A stretch of 64,000 nucleotides of DNA, from NCBI GenBank assembly GCA_965194515.1, contig OZ239146.1:124001-188000 (forward strand). Direction: 5' to 3'. The position numbers and the translations under genes were made by a program. This document shows positions 41,580 through 50,699 of this stretch, in pieces (the stretch's first letter is position 1; each line of letters begins with the position of its first letter). The stretch is from Acidimicrobilacustris europaeus (lineage in GTDB: Bacteria; Actinomycetota; Acidimicrobiia; Acidimicrobiales; Acidimicrobilacustridaceae). The notes beneath the pieces are model-generated. The model saw only the letters and a program-made list of their open reading frames with translations, was not told the origin of the DNA and ran no database searches.

Positions 41580-42376
41580 GCGTTATAACCGAATCCTTTA
41601 GTTGTTGCGCTTGAGCCTGGAAGGCCGGGTTCAAGTCGTCCGGTCAGCCAGCCGCCGTCAACGACGAGTTCTGTGCCGGTGATGTAGCTGGCTTCAGCGC
41701 TAGCGAGGAACGCGACTGCTGCGGCAATTTCGTTTGGATAGCCGATGCGCTGAATTGCTTGTTGCTGATACGGCATTGTTTCGAGGATTGGATCGTTGAT
41801 TGGATTGCCCATGACGGTATTGACGCCGCCGGGGTGCACCGAGTTCACGCGAATTCCAAACCGACCCCACTCCATGGCCGCGGTCTTCGTCATCCCGCGG
41901 ATGGCGAACTTTGATGCGGAGTAGGAGATCAGTCCGTTTTTCGAAGCGATTCCATCAATCGATGAAATGTTCACGATGGAACCGCCTCCGGATTCTTTCA
42001 GAAGTGGCTGGGCGGTCTTCATGCCCAAGAAGCAGCCAACCTGGTTCACATTGATCACCGTCATGTAGGCCTCGAGTGAGGTGTCTTCAATTGCCGATGG
42101 CCAAATGATCGCAGCGTTGTTCACGAGGGCATCAAGGCGGCCGCCGAAGTCTTTGGTTGCAGCAATTGCCGCTTGCCATTCGGCTTCGTTACTGACGTCG
42201 AGGTGGACGTAGTGAGCATTTGCTCCGATGTCGGCGGCGACTGCCTGACCCTCAGTGTCGAGCACGTCCGCGAGAACGACCTTTGCCCCTTCGCTGGCAA
42301 AGAGCCGAGCTTCGGCCTCGCCCTGCCCACGTGCTGCTCCTGTGACGATGACAACCTTGCCGTCGAATCGACCCAT
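41576..42376 (-). CDS. SDR family oxidoreductase
   Basis: 266 residues, behind a GGGGGAA ribosome site. Cofactor loop TGAARGQGEAEAR near the N-terminus, NNAA, the Ser in NISSIDG and catalytic YSASK are present, with the RVNSVHPGGVNT segment typical of 3-alpha/20-beta-hydroxysteroid dehydrogenase-like SDRs. The C-terminal tail after VVDGGW is extended by about 20 residues. First gene of a three-gene unit with a thioesterase and DUF2237. Probable alcohol/ketone oxidoreductase; substrate unknown. Confidence 0.9.
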   Translation of the reverse strand: MGRFDGKVVIVTGAARGQGEAEARLFASEGAKVVLADVLDTEGQAVAADIGANAHYVHLDVSNEAEWQAAIAATKDFGGRLDALVNNAAIIWPSAIEDTSLEAYMTVINVNQVGCFLGMKTAQPLLKESGGGSIVNISSIDGIASKNGLISYSASKFAIRGMTKTAAMEWGRFGIRVNSVHPGGVNTVMGNPINDPILETMPYQQQAIQRIGYPNEIAAAVAFLASAEASYITGTELVVDGGWLTGRLEPGLPGSSATTKGFGYNA

Positions 42377-42526
42377 GATTCCCCCTGATCCTTGGCCCCT
42401 CGTATGGGAGCGTCGAGAGGAGTGTAGGGAATCACAAGACCTAGCCGCCGATCGAAGGTGGGTGGTTGGTCTGGAGCTGCGTGGTCTGTTCTACTTTGGG
42501 AACTACATCTGTTTCCAAGGAGTCCC

Positions 42527-43087
42527 GTGAAGATCCGCCGCACCGTCATCGCCACCGCAGCAGCAGTGGCCCTGTTCCTTCCCATCGCCGCATGTTCGAG
42601 TGATTCATCCTCAAGTAATTCGACCTCAACAACGGCCTCAAGCGGCGATCAGATCACCGACACAGCGTGTCCTTTTACCGGAACTGTGAACACCAGTTCG
42701 GGTGGCAAGGCCGGAACACCGTCAGCGTTGGGTTCGATCACGACGTCGAAGGAAGGATGTGTCGACAACATCCAACTGAAGTTGGGTAACGCAACGGGTG
42801 CTTGGACCGCGGCATATGCAACCGGACCAGTCGTCGATGCTTCGGGTGCAACCGTTGCGACGAAGGGTGCCGCGGCGCTCGTCTTCACCCTTGCAGAAGG
42901 AACCTGGACCGGCACCCCTGCCGCTCCCACGACCGTGCTTCCTGTGCAGCTTGATTATGTGCAGTCGATCAATGTGGTTGCCGGTCCGAACGGATCGCTT
43001 CTTGTTGTCTTTGGTCTTTCGGCAAAGAAGCCGTACCAGGCCAGCGATTCACAAACTCCTGCGTACATCTCACTTGGTATCGGCTGA
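42527..43087 (+). CDS. AMIN-like domain lipoprotein
   Basis: 186 residues from GTG 42527 with AAGGAG just upstream (42517-42522). Lipobox IAAC (Cys23), a Ser/Thr linker, then one beta-rich domain with a Cys pair (TACPF and GCVDN), WTAAYATGPVVDASGATV and VQSINVVAGPNGSLLVVFGL. This spacing resembles the actinobacterial AMIN-like domain found in exported lipoproteins, which is proposed to bind envelope polymers. Faces the TSUP permease gene convergently with 23 bases between. Confidence 0.65.
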   Translation: MKIRRTVIATAAAVALFLPIAACSSDSSSSNSTSTTASSGDQITDTACPFTGTVNTSSGGKAGTPSALGSITTSKEGCVDNIQLKLGNATGAWTAAYATGPVVDASGATVATKGAAALVFTLAEGTWTGTPAAPTTVLPVQLDYVQSINVVAGPNGSLLVVFGLSAKKPYQASDSQTPAYISLGIG

Positions 43088-43110
43088 TCCTCAGTTTCAT
43101 TACTGATGTT

Positions 43111-43893
43111 TCAGCGAACGGTAATTGCGAGTATCGCCGCGCACACGATTCCGTAGATTCCAACCGCTCGACGCAACAACGTTGGGTGAAGGCGTCGGCC
43201 ATAGTGAGAACCCAGCCATCCGCCAGCGAGGGTGAGGGGAGCCATCATCGCTACGACCCCCCACTGCACTGGTCCCCAAATCGCGAAGATCACTACCGCG
43301 ACAATGTTGATGGAAAACTGCAGCACACTTTTGAGTGCGTTGAGCCGTTGGAGATGATCGATCATCGTGATGCCGAGCATCGCTAACAAGATGACACCGA
43401 GAACGCCGCCGAAATAGCCGCCATAAATGGCGGCAATAAAGACACCGACGACTGATGCGATGTTGTGTTCGGCGACGATGGCTTCGCCGGTTTCAGGGTG
43501 AAGCCGCGCAAGTCTTTTCTGAATCGCCGGTTGTGCGATGAGAAGTAGTGACGCGCCGAGAACCAGGAACGGAACGAGAATTCGAAAGATATTGCTCGAC
43601 GTTGTCAGAAGGATGACAGCGCCTAACAGTGCTCCGGCAAAGGCGGCAGGCAAGAGCATGCGCACGTTTGCACGCTGACCTTCAAGTTCTTTGCGGTAAC
43701 CGGCGATCCCACCGAGATAGCCAGGAACAAGTCCAACCGTATTTGTCACATTTGCGGTGACGGGCGGGAAGCCAAGGGCAAGAAGGGTGGGGAAGGTGAT
43801 GAGCGAACCGCCTCCGGCGACAGCATTGATGCCGCCGGCAAGAAGTGCAGAGACGGCGAGGAGGATGATGCCGCCGGCGCTCAGATTGTCCAT
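43111..43893 (-). CDS. TSUP (TauE/SafE) family membrane permease
   Basis: 260 residues from CAT 43891-43893. Eight or so membrane helices; the family motif GGINAVAGGGSLITFPTLLALGFPPVTANVTNT is at the N-terminus (split about residues 20-53) and the second half repeats it as IYGGYFGGVLGVILLAMLG. These transporters move sulfite, organosulfonates or related anions. No partner gene is adjacent on the same strand; the sulfur theme at 905-3429 is distant. Its start is close to the divergent crotonase gene. Confidence 0.88.
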   Translation of the reverse strand: MDNLSAGGIILLAVSALLAGGINAVAGGGSLITFPTLLALGFPPVTANVTNTVGLVPGYLGGIAGYRKELEGQRANVRMLLPAAFAGALLGAVILLTTSSNIFRILVPFLVLGASLLLIAQPAIQKRLARLHPETGEAIVAEHNIASVVGVFIAAIYGGYFGGVLGVILLAMLGITMIDHLQRLNALKSVLQFSINIVAVVIFAIWGPVQWGVVAMMAPLTLAGGWLGSHYGRRLHPTLLRRAVGIYGIVCAAILAITVR

Positions 43894-43969
43894 GGGTCTT
43901 GATCGTACGGGGCGCGTCAGCACCGGTGGTGTGGTGGACTTGGTTTTTCCGAGTTTGTGGGGGAGTCGA

Positions 43970-44776
43970 ATGGCAATCGTCGAAACAACAATGGCTGGCG
44001 AAGGTATCGCTCGGGTGACACTGAACGATCCCGATCGTTACAACGCGCTCACCCCAGCGCTTATCGAGGGACTTGCAGACGCTTTTGCATCAATCCGCCG
44101 AGATCGTGAAGTGCGTGTCGTGATCCTCGACGGAAATGGTCGCGGTTTCTGTGCCGGTGCCGACATGAGCGGAACGGGTGGCGTTCCCGATCGTTCACGC
44201 GGTCGTGGGCCGGTCGGGTTTGTCCACGAGATGCAAGAACACCTTATGGACGTTGTGTTGGCGATTCATGAAACACCGCAGCCGGTTGTTGCCGCGCTTC
44301 ATGGTGCTGTCGTGGGCGGAGGATTGGCATTGGCACTTACGTGCGACCTTCGTGTCGCTTCGGCCGACGCGTTCTTTGCGTCCCATTTCATTCGCGTGGG
44401 TTTGTCGTCCTGCGATCTCGGTACGAGTTACTGGTTACCGCGTATTTGTGGGCCAACGATCGCGGCCGAACTGATGCTGACCGGCCGCCGGTTCAGCGCT
44501 GACGAAGCACGTGAGTACGGCGTGCTGAATCGAGTGACAACTTCAGACGAACTCCAGTCGACCGCTCTTGAACTCGCAGGAATGATTGCTGACAACTCTG
44601 AGTACGGCGTGCGTATGACCAAAGTTGGGATGTGGGCCAACCTCGATGCGTCGAGTCTGCGTGCAGCGATGGAACTCGAGAATCGCACACAGGTTCTTGG
44701 CACGTTTACCGGCAATATGACCGAAGCAGGTGAAGCGTTCCGCGAGAAGCGGGCGCCCGAGTGGAAACCGATGTGA
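43970..44776 (+). CDS. Enoyl-CoA hydratase/isomerase family protein
   Basis: 268 residues from ATG 43970 behind GGGGGAG (43959-43965); longer in-frame starts would overlap the permease gene. Crotonase landmarks: RVTLNDPDRYNALTP, GRGFCAGADMSG (oxyanion loop 1), ALHGAVVGGGLALAL (loop 2), and the catalytic region FASHFIRVGLSSCDLGTSYWL. The ending NMTEAGEAFREKR is common to long-chain members. Followed after one base by an alpha/beta-hydrolase gene. Confidence 0.9.
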   Translation: MAIVETTMAGEGIARVTLNDPDRYNALTPALIEGLADAFASIRRDREVRVVILDGNGRGFCAGADMSGTGGVPDRSRGRGPVGFVHEMQEHLMDVVLAIHETPQPVVAALHGAVVGGGLALALTCDLRVASADAFFASHFIRVGLSSCDLGTSYWLPRICGPTIAAELMLTGRRFSADEAREYGVLNRVTTSDELQSTALELAGMIADNSEYGVRMTKVGMWANLDASSLRAAMELENRTQVLGTFTGNMTEAGEAFREKRAPEWKPM

Positions 44777-44777
44777 C

Positions 44778-45572
44778 ATGCCTACCGAACACTTGAACGG
44801 AATCGATCTTCACTGGGAACAAGCAGGCGAGGGTCCTCGACTGCTGATGTTCAATGGATCGGGTTCGACAATCGAACGCATGCGGCCGCTGTTCGACGCA
44901 CTCGGAACCCAATTCGATGTTGTCCTGCATGATCAGCGCGGATTGGGTCGGACGGAAATTCCCGCAGGGCCGTATTCCATGGCCGAGTATGCGGCCGACG
45001 CGGTTGCTCTTGTTGATTTTCTTGGCTGGGACACGTTCAACGTCATCGGAATCAGTTTCGGCGGAATGGTTGCGCAAGAGTTTGCGGTCACCGTTCCCGA
45101 ACGAGTCGAGCGGTTGGCTTTGCTCTGCACGTCGCCCGGCGGAGCGGGCGGTTCGTCATATCCGCTTCATGAACTCCGTTCGATGAACGAAGCGGAACGA
45201 GCAGGAATTTCAATGACGATTATGGATACGCGGTTCACTCCTGAGTGGCTCGCTGCCCACCCAGCAGATCAGCTATTCGTCGATGGCATCAGCGGTCAGT
45301 ACGGCGCCAAAGCGGGCTCAGAGGCTGAACGCGGTGAGATCGAACAGTTGAATGCTCGTAGCGTTCACGACGTATGGGACCGCCTCGAGCACATCACAGC
45401 TCCGACCTTTATCGGCGCTGGTCGCTACGACGGCATCGCCCCGCTCTCAAACAGTGAAGCGATGGCCGATCGAATTCCTAATGCTGAACTTCATGTCTAC
45501 GAGGGTGGACACGGGTTCTTCGCCCAAGACGCGACTGCGTTCCCGGATGTTTTCAGGTTCTTGGCTAGCTGA
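44778..45572 (+). CDS. Alpha/beta-fold hydrolase
   Basis: 264 residues from ATG 44778, directly behind the crotonase stop. HDQRGLGRTE motif, the nucleophile elbow GISFGGMV (Ser near 93), an acid in GAGRYDGIAP and the catalytic His in EGGHGFF fit the 3-oxoadipate enol-lactonase/MhpC-like group. A lactone or ester of a catabolic intermediate is the likely substrate. Convergent with the epoxide-hydrolase-like gene (12-base gap). Confidence 0.85.
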   Translation: MPTEHLNGIDLHWEQAGEGPRLLMFNGSGSTIERMRPLFDALGTQFDVVLHDQRGLGRTEIPAGPYSMAEYAADAVALVDFLGWDTFNVIGISFGGMVAQEFAVTVPERVERLALLCTSPGGAGGSSYPLHELRSMNEAERAGISMTIMDTRFTPEWLAAHPADQLFVDGISGQYGAKAGSEAERGEIEQLNARSVHDVWDRLEHITAPTFIGAGRYDGIAPLSNSEAMADRIPNAELHVYEGGHGFFAQDATAFPDVFRFLAS

Positions 45573-45584
45573 GGAGCGACCAGC

Positions 45585-45965
45585 TCAACCCATTTGTGAC
45601 ATGAACTGATTGAGGTCGAAGTATTCGCGCCACTTTGCGATCTTGTCGCCCTCAAATTCAAAAATGCCGAGAACGGGAAGTTCAATTTCACTGCCGTCTT
45701 CTTTTTCGAAGATGTCAACGCGCTCGGTGACCACCATTGGGCCGTTTGAAATCATGTTGTCGATACGGAACACCTTGACCTTGAGCCCAGCGGTGAAGCC
45801 TTCGATCATCATTCGAATCGCTTCATGACCGACCATGGGATCGACCGGGATGTTGTGGTACACGCCGTCTTCGGTGAAGAACGCGACGACCTTGTCGTGG
45901 TCACCTTCGGCCCAGGCATCGCAAAATTCCTGAACAAGTGCTTCGTACTTCGCTCCGTCGCTCAT
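45585..45965 (-). CDS. Limonene-1,2-epoxide hydrolase-like (NTF2-fold) protein
   Basis: 126 residues from CAT 45963-45965; a longer frame has no supporting site. The NTF2-like cone has the polar set of limonene epoxide hydrolases in order: Tyr36-x-Asn38 (VYHN), Arg82-x-Asp84 (ERVD) and Asp117 (EYFD). In the known enzyme these position water and protonate the epoxide. It is divergent from a P450 gene, which could supply the epoxide. SnoaL/ketosteroid-isomerase-like polyketide cyclases share the fold, but the Y-x-N, R-x-D, D set favours the hydrolase. Confidence 0.75.
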   Translation of the reverse strand: MSDGAKYEALVQEFCDAWAEGDHDKVVAFFTEDGVYHNIPVDPMVGHEAIRMMIEGFTAGLKVKVFRIDNMISNGPMVVTERVDIFEKEDGSEIELPVLGIFEFEGDKIAKWREYFDLNQFMSQMG

Positions 45966-46078
45966 GGTATTCCTTCGCAGTCCAAAGGTCCGGCGCTTCG
46001 CCGTCCGAGGGGACATCCTGACACTCGGAGGCAACGGCTGTCCTGTCGATTGGCTACGGTCCTCATGAGGGGGAATCC

Positions 46079-47272
46079 ATGTCGGAGAATCACGATGCAG
46101 GATCAATGATTGATTTCGCGTTGAATCCACTCCCTGGGGCCGAACTTCACGAGGTCTTACGAACCTTGCGATCCGAGCGCGGCGATGTCGCTCCGGTGAC
46201 CTTCTTCGGAATGCCAACGTTCGCCATCCTTAGTTGGGATGCATTGCGCGAGTTCTTCGCCTCCAACGAAGAGTTTCCAGGCGGCGAGGTCTACAAATAC
46301 CAACTCGAAAAGACGGTTGGTCGAACGTTCATCTCAATGGACGGTTCGGATCATGACGTCTACAGGCGCCTTGTCACTCCGGCATTTCGTTCGCGTGCTG
46401 CAATTCGATTCGTCGATGAGGAACTCACGCCGCTGGCTCATCAACTACTTCATGGGCTGGTTGAGAAGGGAGAGGCCGACCTCGTCGCTGAATTCACGAA
46501 CCGACTTCCGTTCTGGGCGATCAGTCAGAAACTCGGCCTGCCCGAAGGTTTCGAAGATCGTCAACGCGAGTGGGCCCTTGCCATCCTTTCCGAACCGAGC
46601 AACCCCGAGGGTGCTCGTCGGGCAGCTGACGAACTTTCCGAAGTGATCGCTCCAGTTGTTGCTGCGCGGCGGAAAGATCCCGGGACTGATGTGATTTCCC
46701 AACTCGTCTCTGGGGAATTTCAGGGAGTGCGACTCACCGATGATGAAGTGCACTCGCATGTCCGCTTGCTCTTTGCAGTTGGGGCCACGACAACATCGGA
46801 CGCACTGAGCAATCTCCTCTGGGCTCTGTTGCACCGGCCGGAACTTGTCGAACGAATCCGAGCGACTCCTGAACTGCGTCCGGCGCTCGTGCGGGAACTC
46901 CTGCGCTGGGAGCCGCCGGTTCCGCTCCTTCCCCGTATGGCTTTGCGGGAGGGAACGATCGGTGGTGTGAACATTCCTGCGGGTTCGATGATCCTCGCCG
47001 CAATTGCATCAGCGAATCGAGATCCTGATCGGTTCACTGAACCTGATGAGTTTGATGTCGATAGGCCCGACAGTGACATTCTCACATTCGGATTTGGCGT
47101 CAAGTTCTGTCCCGGCACACATATGGCCAAACAGCAACTTCTCGCCGCTCTCGACGTTCTTCTTGATCGTCTTCCTGGGTTGAGGCTGGCCGGGGACGAC
47201 ACGGGTGCAGTCCCATCTGGATGCAATCTGCGCTCAGTTTCGTCACTTCGATGCGAGTGGGACTCATTGTGA
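46079..47272 (+). CDS. Cytochrome P450
   Basis: 397 residues behind GAGGGGGAA (46067-46075). The haem loop is FGFGVKFCPGTHMA, the K-helix ExxR is intact (RELLRWEP), and the I-helix reads AVGATTTSD where most P450s have the acidic-Thr pair (Glu/Asp replaced by Thr). The short soluble form fits bacterial class I P450s needing ferredoxin and ferredoxin reductase; neither is adjacent. Neighbours (epoxide-hydrolase-like protein, acyl-CoA dehydrogenase) suggest terpenoid or fatty-acid oxidation (inference). Confidence 0.93.
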   Translation: MSENHDAGSMIDFALNPLPGAELHEVLRTLRSERGDVAPVTFFGMPTFAILSWDALREFFASNEEFPGGEVYKYQLEKTVGRTFISMDGSDHDVYRRLVTPAFRSRAAIRFVDEELTPLAHQLLHGLVEKGEADLVAEFTNRLPFWAISQKLGLPEGFEDRQREWALAILSEPSNPEGARRAADELSEVIAPVVAARRKDPGTDVISQLVSGEFQGVRLTDDEVHSHVRLLFAVGATTTSDALSNLLWALLHRPELVERIRATPELRPALVRELLRWEPPVPLLPRMALREGTIGGVNIPAGSMILAAIASANRDPDRFTEPDEFDVDRPDSDILTFGFGVKFCPGTHMAKQQLLAALDVLLDRLPGLRLAGDDTGAVPSGCNLRSVSSLRCEWDSL

Positions 47273-47337
47273 GCATTTCGCTGCGCATGGCCGTCGGGCC
47301 TACCGTGTGAAGAGATTTCACTGAGGGGGAATACGTC

Positions 47338-48639
47338 ATGGCCGATTTCAGTATCGATCCAGCATTCCAAGAACAGCTTGATTGGATTCGCGAGTTCGTA
47401 AAGGCCGAGGTTGAACCCCTCGATCTGGCATTCGCAGGCGAAGAAATGGTCTACAACAAGGCCAGCGCGTTCTACGAAGAGGCGATTCGCCCTCTGCAGC
47501 AAGTGGTGAAGGACCGTGGCCTGTGGTCATGTCACCTGACTCCTGATTTTGGGGGGCAGGGATATGGGCAGGTGCAGTTGGCGTATATGAACGAGATTCT
47601 TGGGCGTTCGCAGTTCGGGCCGACCGTATTTGGAAATCAGGCCCCCGACTCGGGCAACGCCGAAATCATCGCCCACTACGGAACTCCCGAGCAGAAGGCG
47701 AAGTATCTCGAACCGTTGCTCGATGGCCGCATCTCTTCGTGTTACTCAATGACCGAGCCGCAGGGCGGCGCCGACCCCGGTGTCTTCACATGCAGCGCAG
47801 TGCGTGACGGCGATGAATGGGTCATCGATGGCGAGAAGTGGTTCGCGTCATCGCTTCGTTATGCCTCGTTCTTGATTGTCATGGTCATTACTGATCCCGA
47901 TGTTGCAGTGCACAAGGGCGCCTCGATGTTCTTGGTGCCTGCGGACTCACCTGGGATTGAAGTTGTTCGCAACGTTGGCGTCGGTCAAGAGTCAGAAGGT
48001 CACGGCGGACATGCCTACGTTCGCTACAACAGCGTTCGTGTTCCAGCCGAGAATCTTCTCGGTGGCGAAGGACAAGCGTTCACGATCGCCCAGACACGGC
48101 TTGGCGGCGGACGTTTGCATCACGCGATGCGTACCGTCGGCGCTGTGTCACGCTGTCTCGACATGTTGTGTGAACGTGCGCTTAGTCGAACGACGCAGGG
48201 TGAACTTCTCGCTCGCAAACAAGCGACACAGGAAAAGATCGCCGATTCATTCATTGAACTTCTTCAGTTCAAACTTCAGGTGCTGCATGCGGCGTGGGTC
48301 GTCGACCAAAAGGGCGGGCACGCTGCGCGAAAGGAAATTGCCGCAGTGAAGGTCGCGACGCCGAAGGTGTACCGCGAAGCTGTACTGCGGACGATTCAAT
48401 TGCACGGAGCGCTCGGTGTCTCAAACGAAATGCCACTGGCGAACATGCTCATGGCGTCAGTCACGATGGGAATCGCCGACGGACCGACCGAGGTACACAA
48501 GTTCACAGTCGCGCGCGAAGTCTTGAAGGACTACTCGCCGGCCGAGGGCGACTGGCCGAGCGAGCATCTTCCCGAACGACGTGCGGCCGCCCGCGCTGAG
48601 TTCGCTGATCTTCTTGAGCGTTCAGTTTCCGATTATTGA
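47338..48639 (+). CDS. Acyl-CoA dehydrogenase family protein
   Basis: 433 residues behind GAGGGGGA (47323-47330). FAD/substrate landmarks: the N-terminal helical domain, CYSMTEPQGGADPG (flavin-binding strand), VIDGEKWFASSLRYA, and the C-terminal helices with RTIQLHGALGVSNEMPL and IADGPTEVHKFTVAREVL. This arrangement fits the long actinobacterial FadE type. It oxidises an acyl-CoA to enoyl-CoA with electron transfer to ETF. Convergent with the flavin reductase-like gene. Confidence 0.93.
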   Translation: MADFSIDPAFQEQLDWIREFVKAEVEPLDLAFAGEEMVYNKASAFYEEAIRPLQQVVKDRGLWSCHLTPDFGGQGYGQVQLAYMNEILGRSQFGPTVFGNQAPDSGNAEIIAHYGTPEQKAKYLEPLLDGRISSCYSMTEPQGGADPGVFTCSAVRDGDEWVIDGEKWFASSLRYASFLIVMVITDPDVAVHKGASMFLVPADSPGIEVVRNVGVGQESEGHGGHAYVRYNSVRVPAENLLGGEGQAFTIAQTRLGGGRLHHAMRTVGAVSRCLDMLCERALSRTTQGELLARKQATQEKIADSFIELLQFKLQVLHAAWVVDQKGGHAARKEIAAVKVATPKVYREAVLRTIQLHGALGVSNEMPLANMLMASVTMGIADGPTEVHKFTVAREVLKDYSPAEGDWPSEHLPERRAAARAEFADLLERSVSDY

Positions 48640-48648
48640 TCGGAAGGT

Positions 48649-49134
48649 TTAGTAACCGCCGCCGAGTTTGCGGTGGTCCCAAGAAATGGTGCGCTCGACG
48701 TTGAGCTTCACGACAACGCGCTTGTGAAGCATCATCTCGACTGCACCCTTCATTTCTTCGGTGTACGGCGCCATGTAGCGATCGAACACGCTGATGCCGA
48801 GTTCGAACATTCGCTCTGGGTCATCGATGATCTCGGCCTTGCCGATGAGGGTGACGCCACGAAGGGTTTCGTAGGTTTCACCGTCTTCGACGAGCACCGT
48901 GAGGTTGGGGTTACGGCGAAGATTCATGACCTTCTGAGCCTTGGCCTTGGACTCGATGCCGATGCAGCCTTCGAGGAATCCGTACCACATCGCGATTGAG
49001 TGGATGCTTCCGTCGGAGTTGATGGTCGACATGGTCATCGAACGGCGACCAGAGAGGAATTCGTCGATTTCTTCCTGGCTCATCACGATCTTGTTGCGCT
49101 GCTTCACGCCACGCTGCGGTTCTTCGTCGGCCAT
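48649..49134 (-). CDS. Pyridoxamine 5'-phosphate oxidase-like flavin/F420-binding protein
   Basis: 161 residues from CAT 49132-49134, behind GAGGGGGAA on the minus strand; a longer frame starts upstream without a site. The split beta-barrel pattern is visible: SMTMSTINSDGSIHSIAMWYGFLEG, then SKAKAQKVMNLRRNPNLTVLVEDG and LRGVTLIGKAEIID. Related actinobacterial proteins bind FMN, F420 or haem and act as reductases. Cofactor not determinable from the sequence. Confidence 0.8.
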   Translation of the reverse strand: MADEEPQRGVKQRNKIVMSQEEIDEFLSGRRSMTMSTINSDGSIHSIAMWYGFLEGCIGIESKAKAQKVMNLRRNPNLTVLVEDGETYETLRGVTLIGKAEIIDDPERMFELGISVFDRYMAPYTEEMKGAVEMMLHKRVVVKLNVERTISWDHRKLGGGY

Positions 49135-49268
49135 GGTTCCCCCTCGTTGTGCGGACCGGAGAACGGTAACACCGAGCGTGATGGGGATGACCATCTGCCG
49201 CTGAGCGCGTAGGGTTCGCATGCCTGTGGCCGAAAGGGGCCGCAGATTCCGGTTGAGGGGAAGAACAC

Positions 49269-50018
49269 ATGACGCAGGCCGAAACTGCCAAAGCCATAGC
49301 CAAGCCAGTTGGCGAAATGGGCGGAGCCTTCATGCTCGATGGCGCCACTTACGCGCGAGGCGCAGAACTGGGGTTTTCGGGTATCGACTTTTATGTACTC
49401 GGTCGTGGTGGCGTTCTTGGCGACACCAATCCCGACGTGGTCTCGTCGGCGTTCTTTTTTTGGAATCCCGAACAGGTTCGAACTCAGTGGGAACTTGCTC
49501 GCAAAGTGATGGATCCGGCCACAGCCGCAGTTGAGTGGGTCGACCTCTGTCACGCCTATGGCGAGGCACATCTTCCCGACTTCGCTGGGCTCAATCGATT
49601 CTCTGAGCTTGCGGCGAAGGTAAGTGATGCAGCATCGCCCGCTGGTGCGGCATTGTTTGCAGGATGGCGCGCACTTCCCGTTCCCGGCACTGATCGCCCA
49701 AAGGCTCGTGCGCAGCATTACCTCAACTCCTTGCGCGAACTTCGCGGTGGTTTGCATGGCGGTGCGATTCTTGCGATGGGGCTCTCTCCTGCTGAAGCAG
49801 TCGCTGTGCATTCACCCGGGATGGCCCCGGTGTTTGGCTGGGATGTTTCGACGATTCCTGTCGATGACATCTCCAAGGGTGAATGGAAGACCGCAGAAGC
49901 CGGAACCGACCTCGCCATGGCTCGCGTTCTGCACGCGCTCAGTGCGGAAGAATGCGCAGAGTTCGAAGTACTCGTTCTTGAACTCCACAAAGCCGTCCGG
50001 GCCGCCAAGGAAGGTTGA
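49269..50018 (+). CDS. SCO6745-family protein, unknown function
   Basis: 249 residues behind GAGGGGAA (49255-49262). All-helical appearance with the family landmarks I remember: AELGFSGIDFYVLGRGGVLG near residues 34-53, VVSSAFFFWNPEQVR, LFAGWRALPVPGTDRPKARAQHYLNSLRELRGGLHGGAILAMGLSPAEA (in pieces, about 128-178). Conserved His in the RGGLHGG turn. No catalytic motif is recognised. ATGA-type coupling to the following nitroreductase is likely (start at 50015/50024), so it may act with a flavin enzyme. Confidence 0.7.
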   Translation: MTQAETAKAIAKPVGEMGGAFMLDGATYARGAELGFSGIDFYVLGRGGVLGDTNPDVVSSAFFFWNPEQVRTQWELARKVMDPATAAVEWVDLCHAYGEAHLPDFAGLNRFSELAAKVSDAASPAGAALFAGWRALPVPGTDRPKARAQHYLNSLRELRGGLHGGAILAMGLSPAEAVAVHSPGMAPVFGWDVSTIPVDDISKGEWKTAEAGTDLAMARVLHALSAEECAEFEVLVLELHKAVRAAKEG

Positions 50019-50023
50019 TCGTT

Positions 50024-50677
50024 ATGGACATTCGTGAAGCGCTCTACACAACTCGAGCAATGCGTCGGGTGAAGCCCGATCCGATTCCGATGGACGTGCA
50101 AGCTCGGATCATGGACGCTGCCGTTCGTGCGCCAAGTGGTGGCAACACGCAGAACTGGCGATTCCTTCTTGTCGACGATCCCGAGGTGAAGGCAAAGCTC
50201 GGTCCGATTTATCGCCAAGCAATGTCGGTGTTGTGGGGTTCGTATTACAAGGATCGCATCGACGCTGCGCACGATGCGCCCGAGCTCGAAGAATCCAAGT
50301 CAATGCTCCGCGTGCAGAAGTCGGCACAGTGGTTGGCTGACAACTTCGAAATGGTCCCGTTGTACATGTTCGGGTTTGCGCAGCACGACCCCAGTGGTTC
50401 CTCGGTCTACCCCGCACTTTGGAACGCGCAGCTCGCTGCACGCGCCGAAGGGGTTGGCACCTCGCTTACGCAGGTTCTCGTGTTTCATAACGACGAGGTG
50501 CTCGACATCCTCGGTGTTCCGAAGGACGAAGGCTGGAACATGCTCGGTTGCGTGTCACTTGGTTACCCGACGGGTAAGTGGGGCGTCGCCACGCGTCAGC
50601 CCGCGCACGATGTGTCGTTCCGTAATCAGTGGGGCGACGACGTCGGCTTCCGCGACGATGAACCGCTCTGGCCGTAA
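50024..50677 (+). CDS. Nitroreductase family protein
   Basis: 217 residues from ATG 50024, five bases after the upstream stop (an in-frame TTG at 50015 overlaps it). FMN-binding landmarks: TTRAMRRVKPDPIP at the N-terminus, RAPSGGNTQNWRFLLVDD, and the C-terminal GWNMLGCVSLGYPTGKWG. The family uses NAD(P)H to reduce nitro, quinone or dehalogenation substrates; an F420-free FMN dimer is typical. A hairpin overlaps the stop region. Confidence 0.9.
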   Translation: MDIREALYTTRAMRRVKPDPIPMDVQARIMDAAVRAPSGGNTQNWRFLLVDDPEVKAKLGPIYRQAMSVLWGSYYKDRIDAAHDAPELEESKSMLRVQKSAQWLADNFEMVPLYMFGFAQHDPSGSSVYPALWNAQLAARAEGVGTSLTQVLVFHNDEVLDILGVPKDEGWNMLGCVSLGYPTGKWGVATRQPAHDVSFRNQWGDDVGFRDDEPLWP

Positions 50678-50697
50678 GTCCTTAGCGGGGGACTTGC
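50674..50697. terminator. Hairpin at the end of the nitroreductase gene
   Basis: GTAAGTCC (50674-50681) pairs with GGACTTGC (50690-50697), one G-T pair, around an 8-base loop TTAGCGGG. It overlaps the stop codon (50675-50677) and lies between convergent genes, so it may stop transcription in both directions. Confidence 0.5.
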
Positions 50698-50699
50698 AG

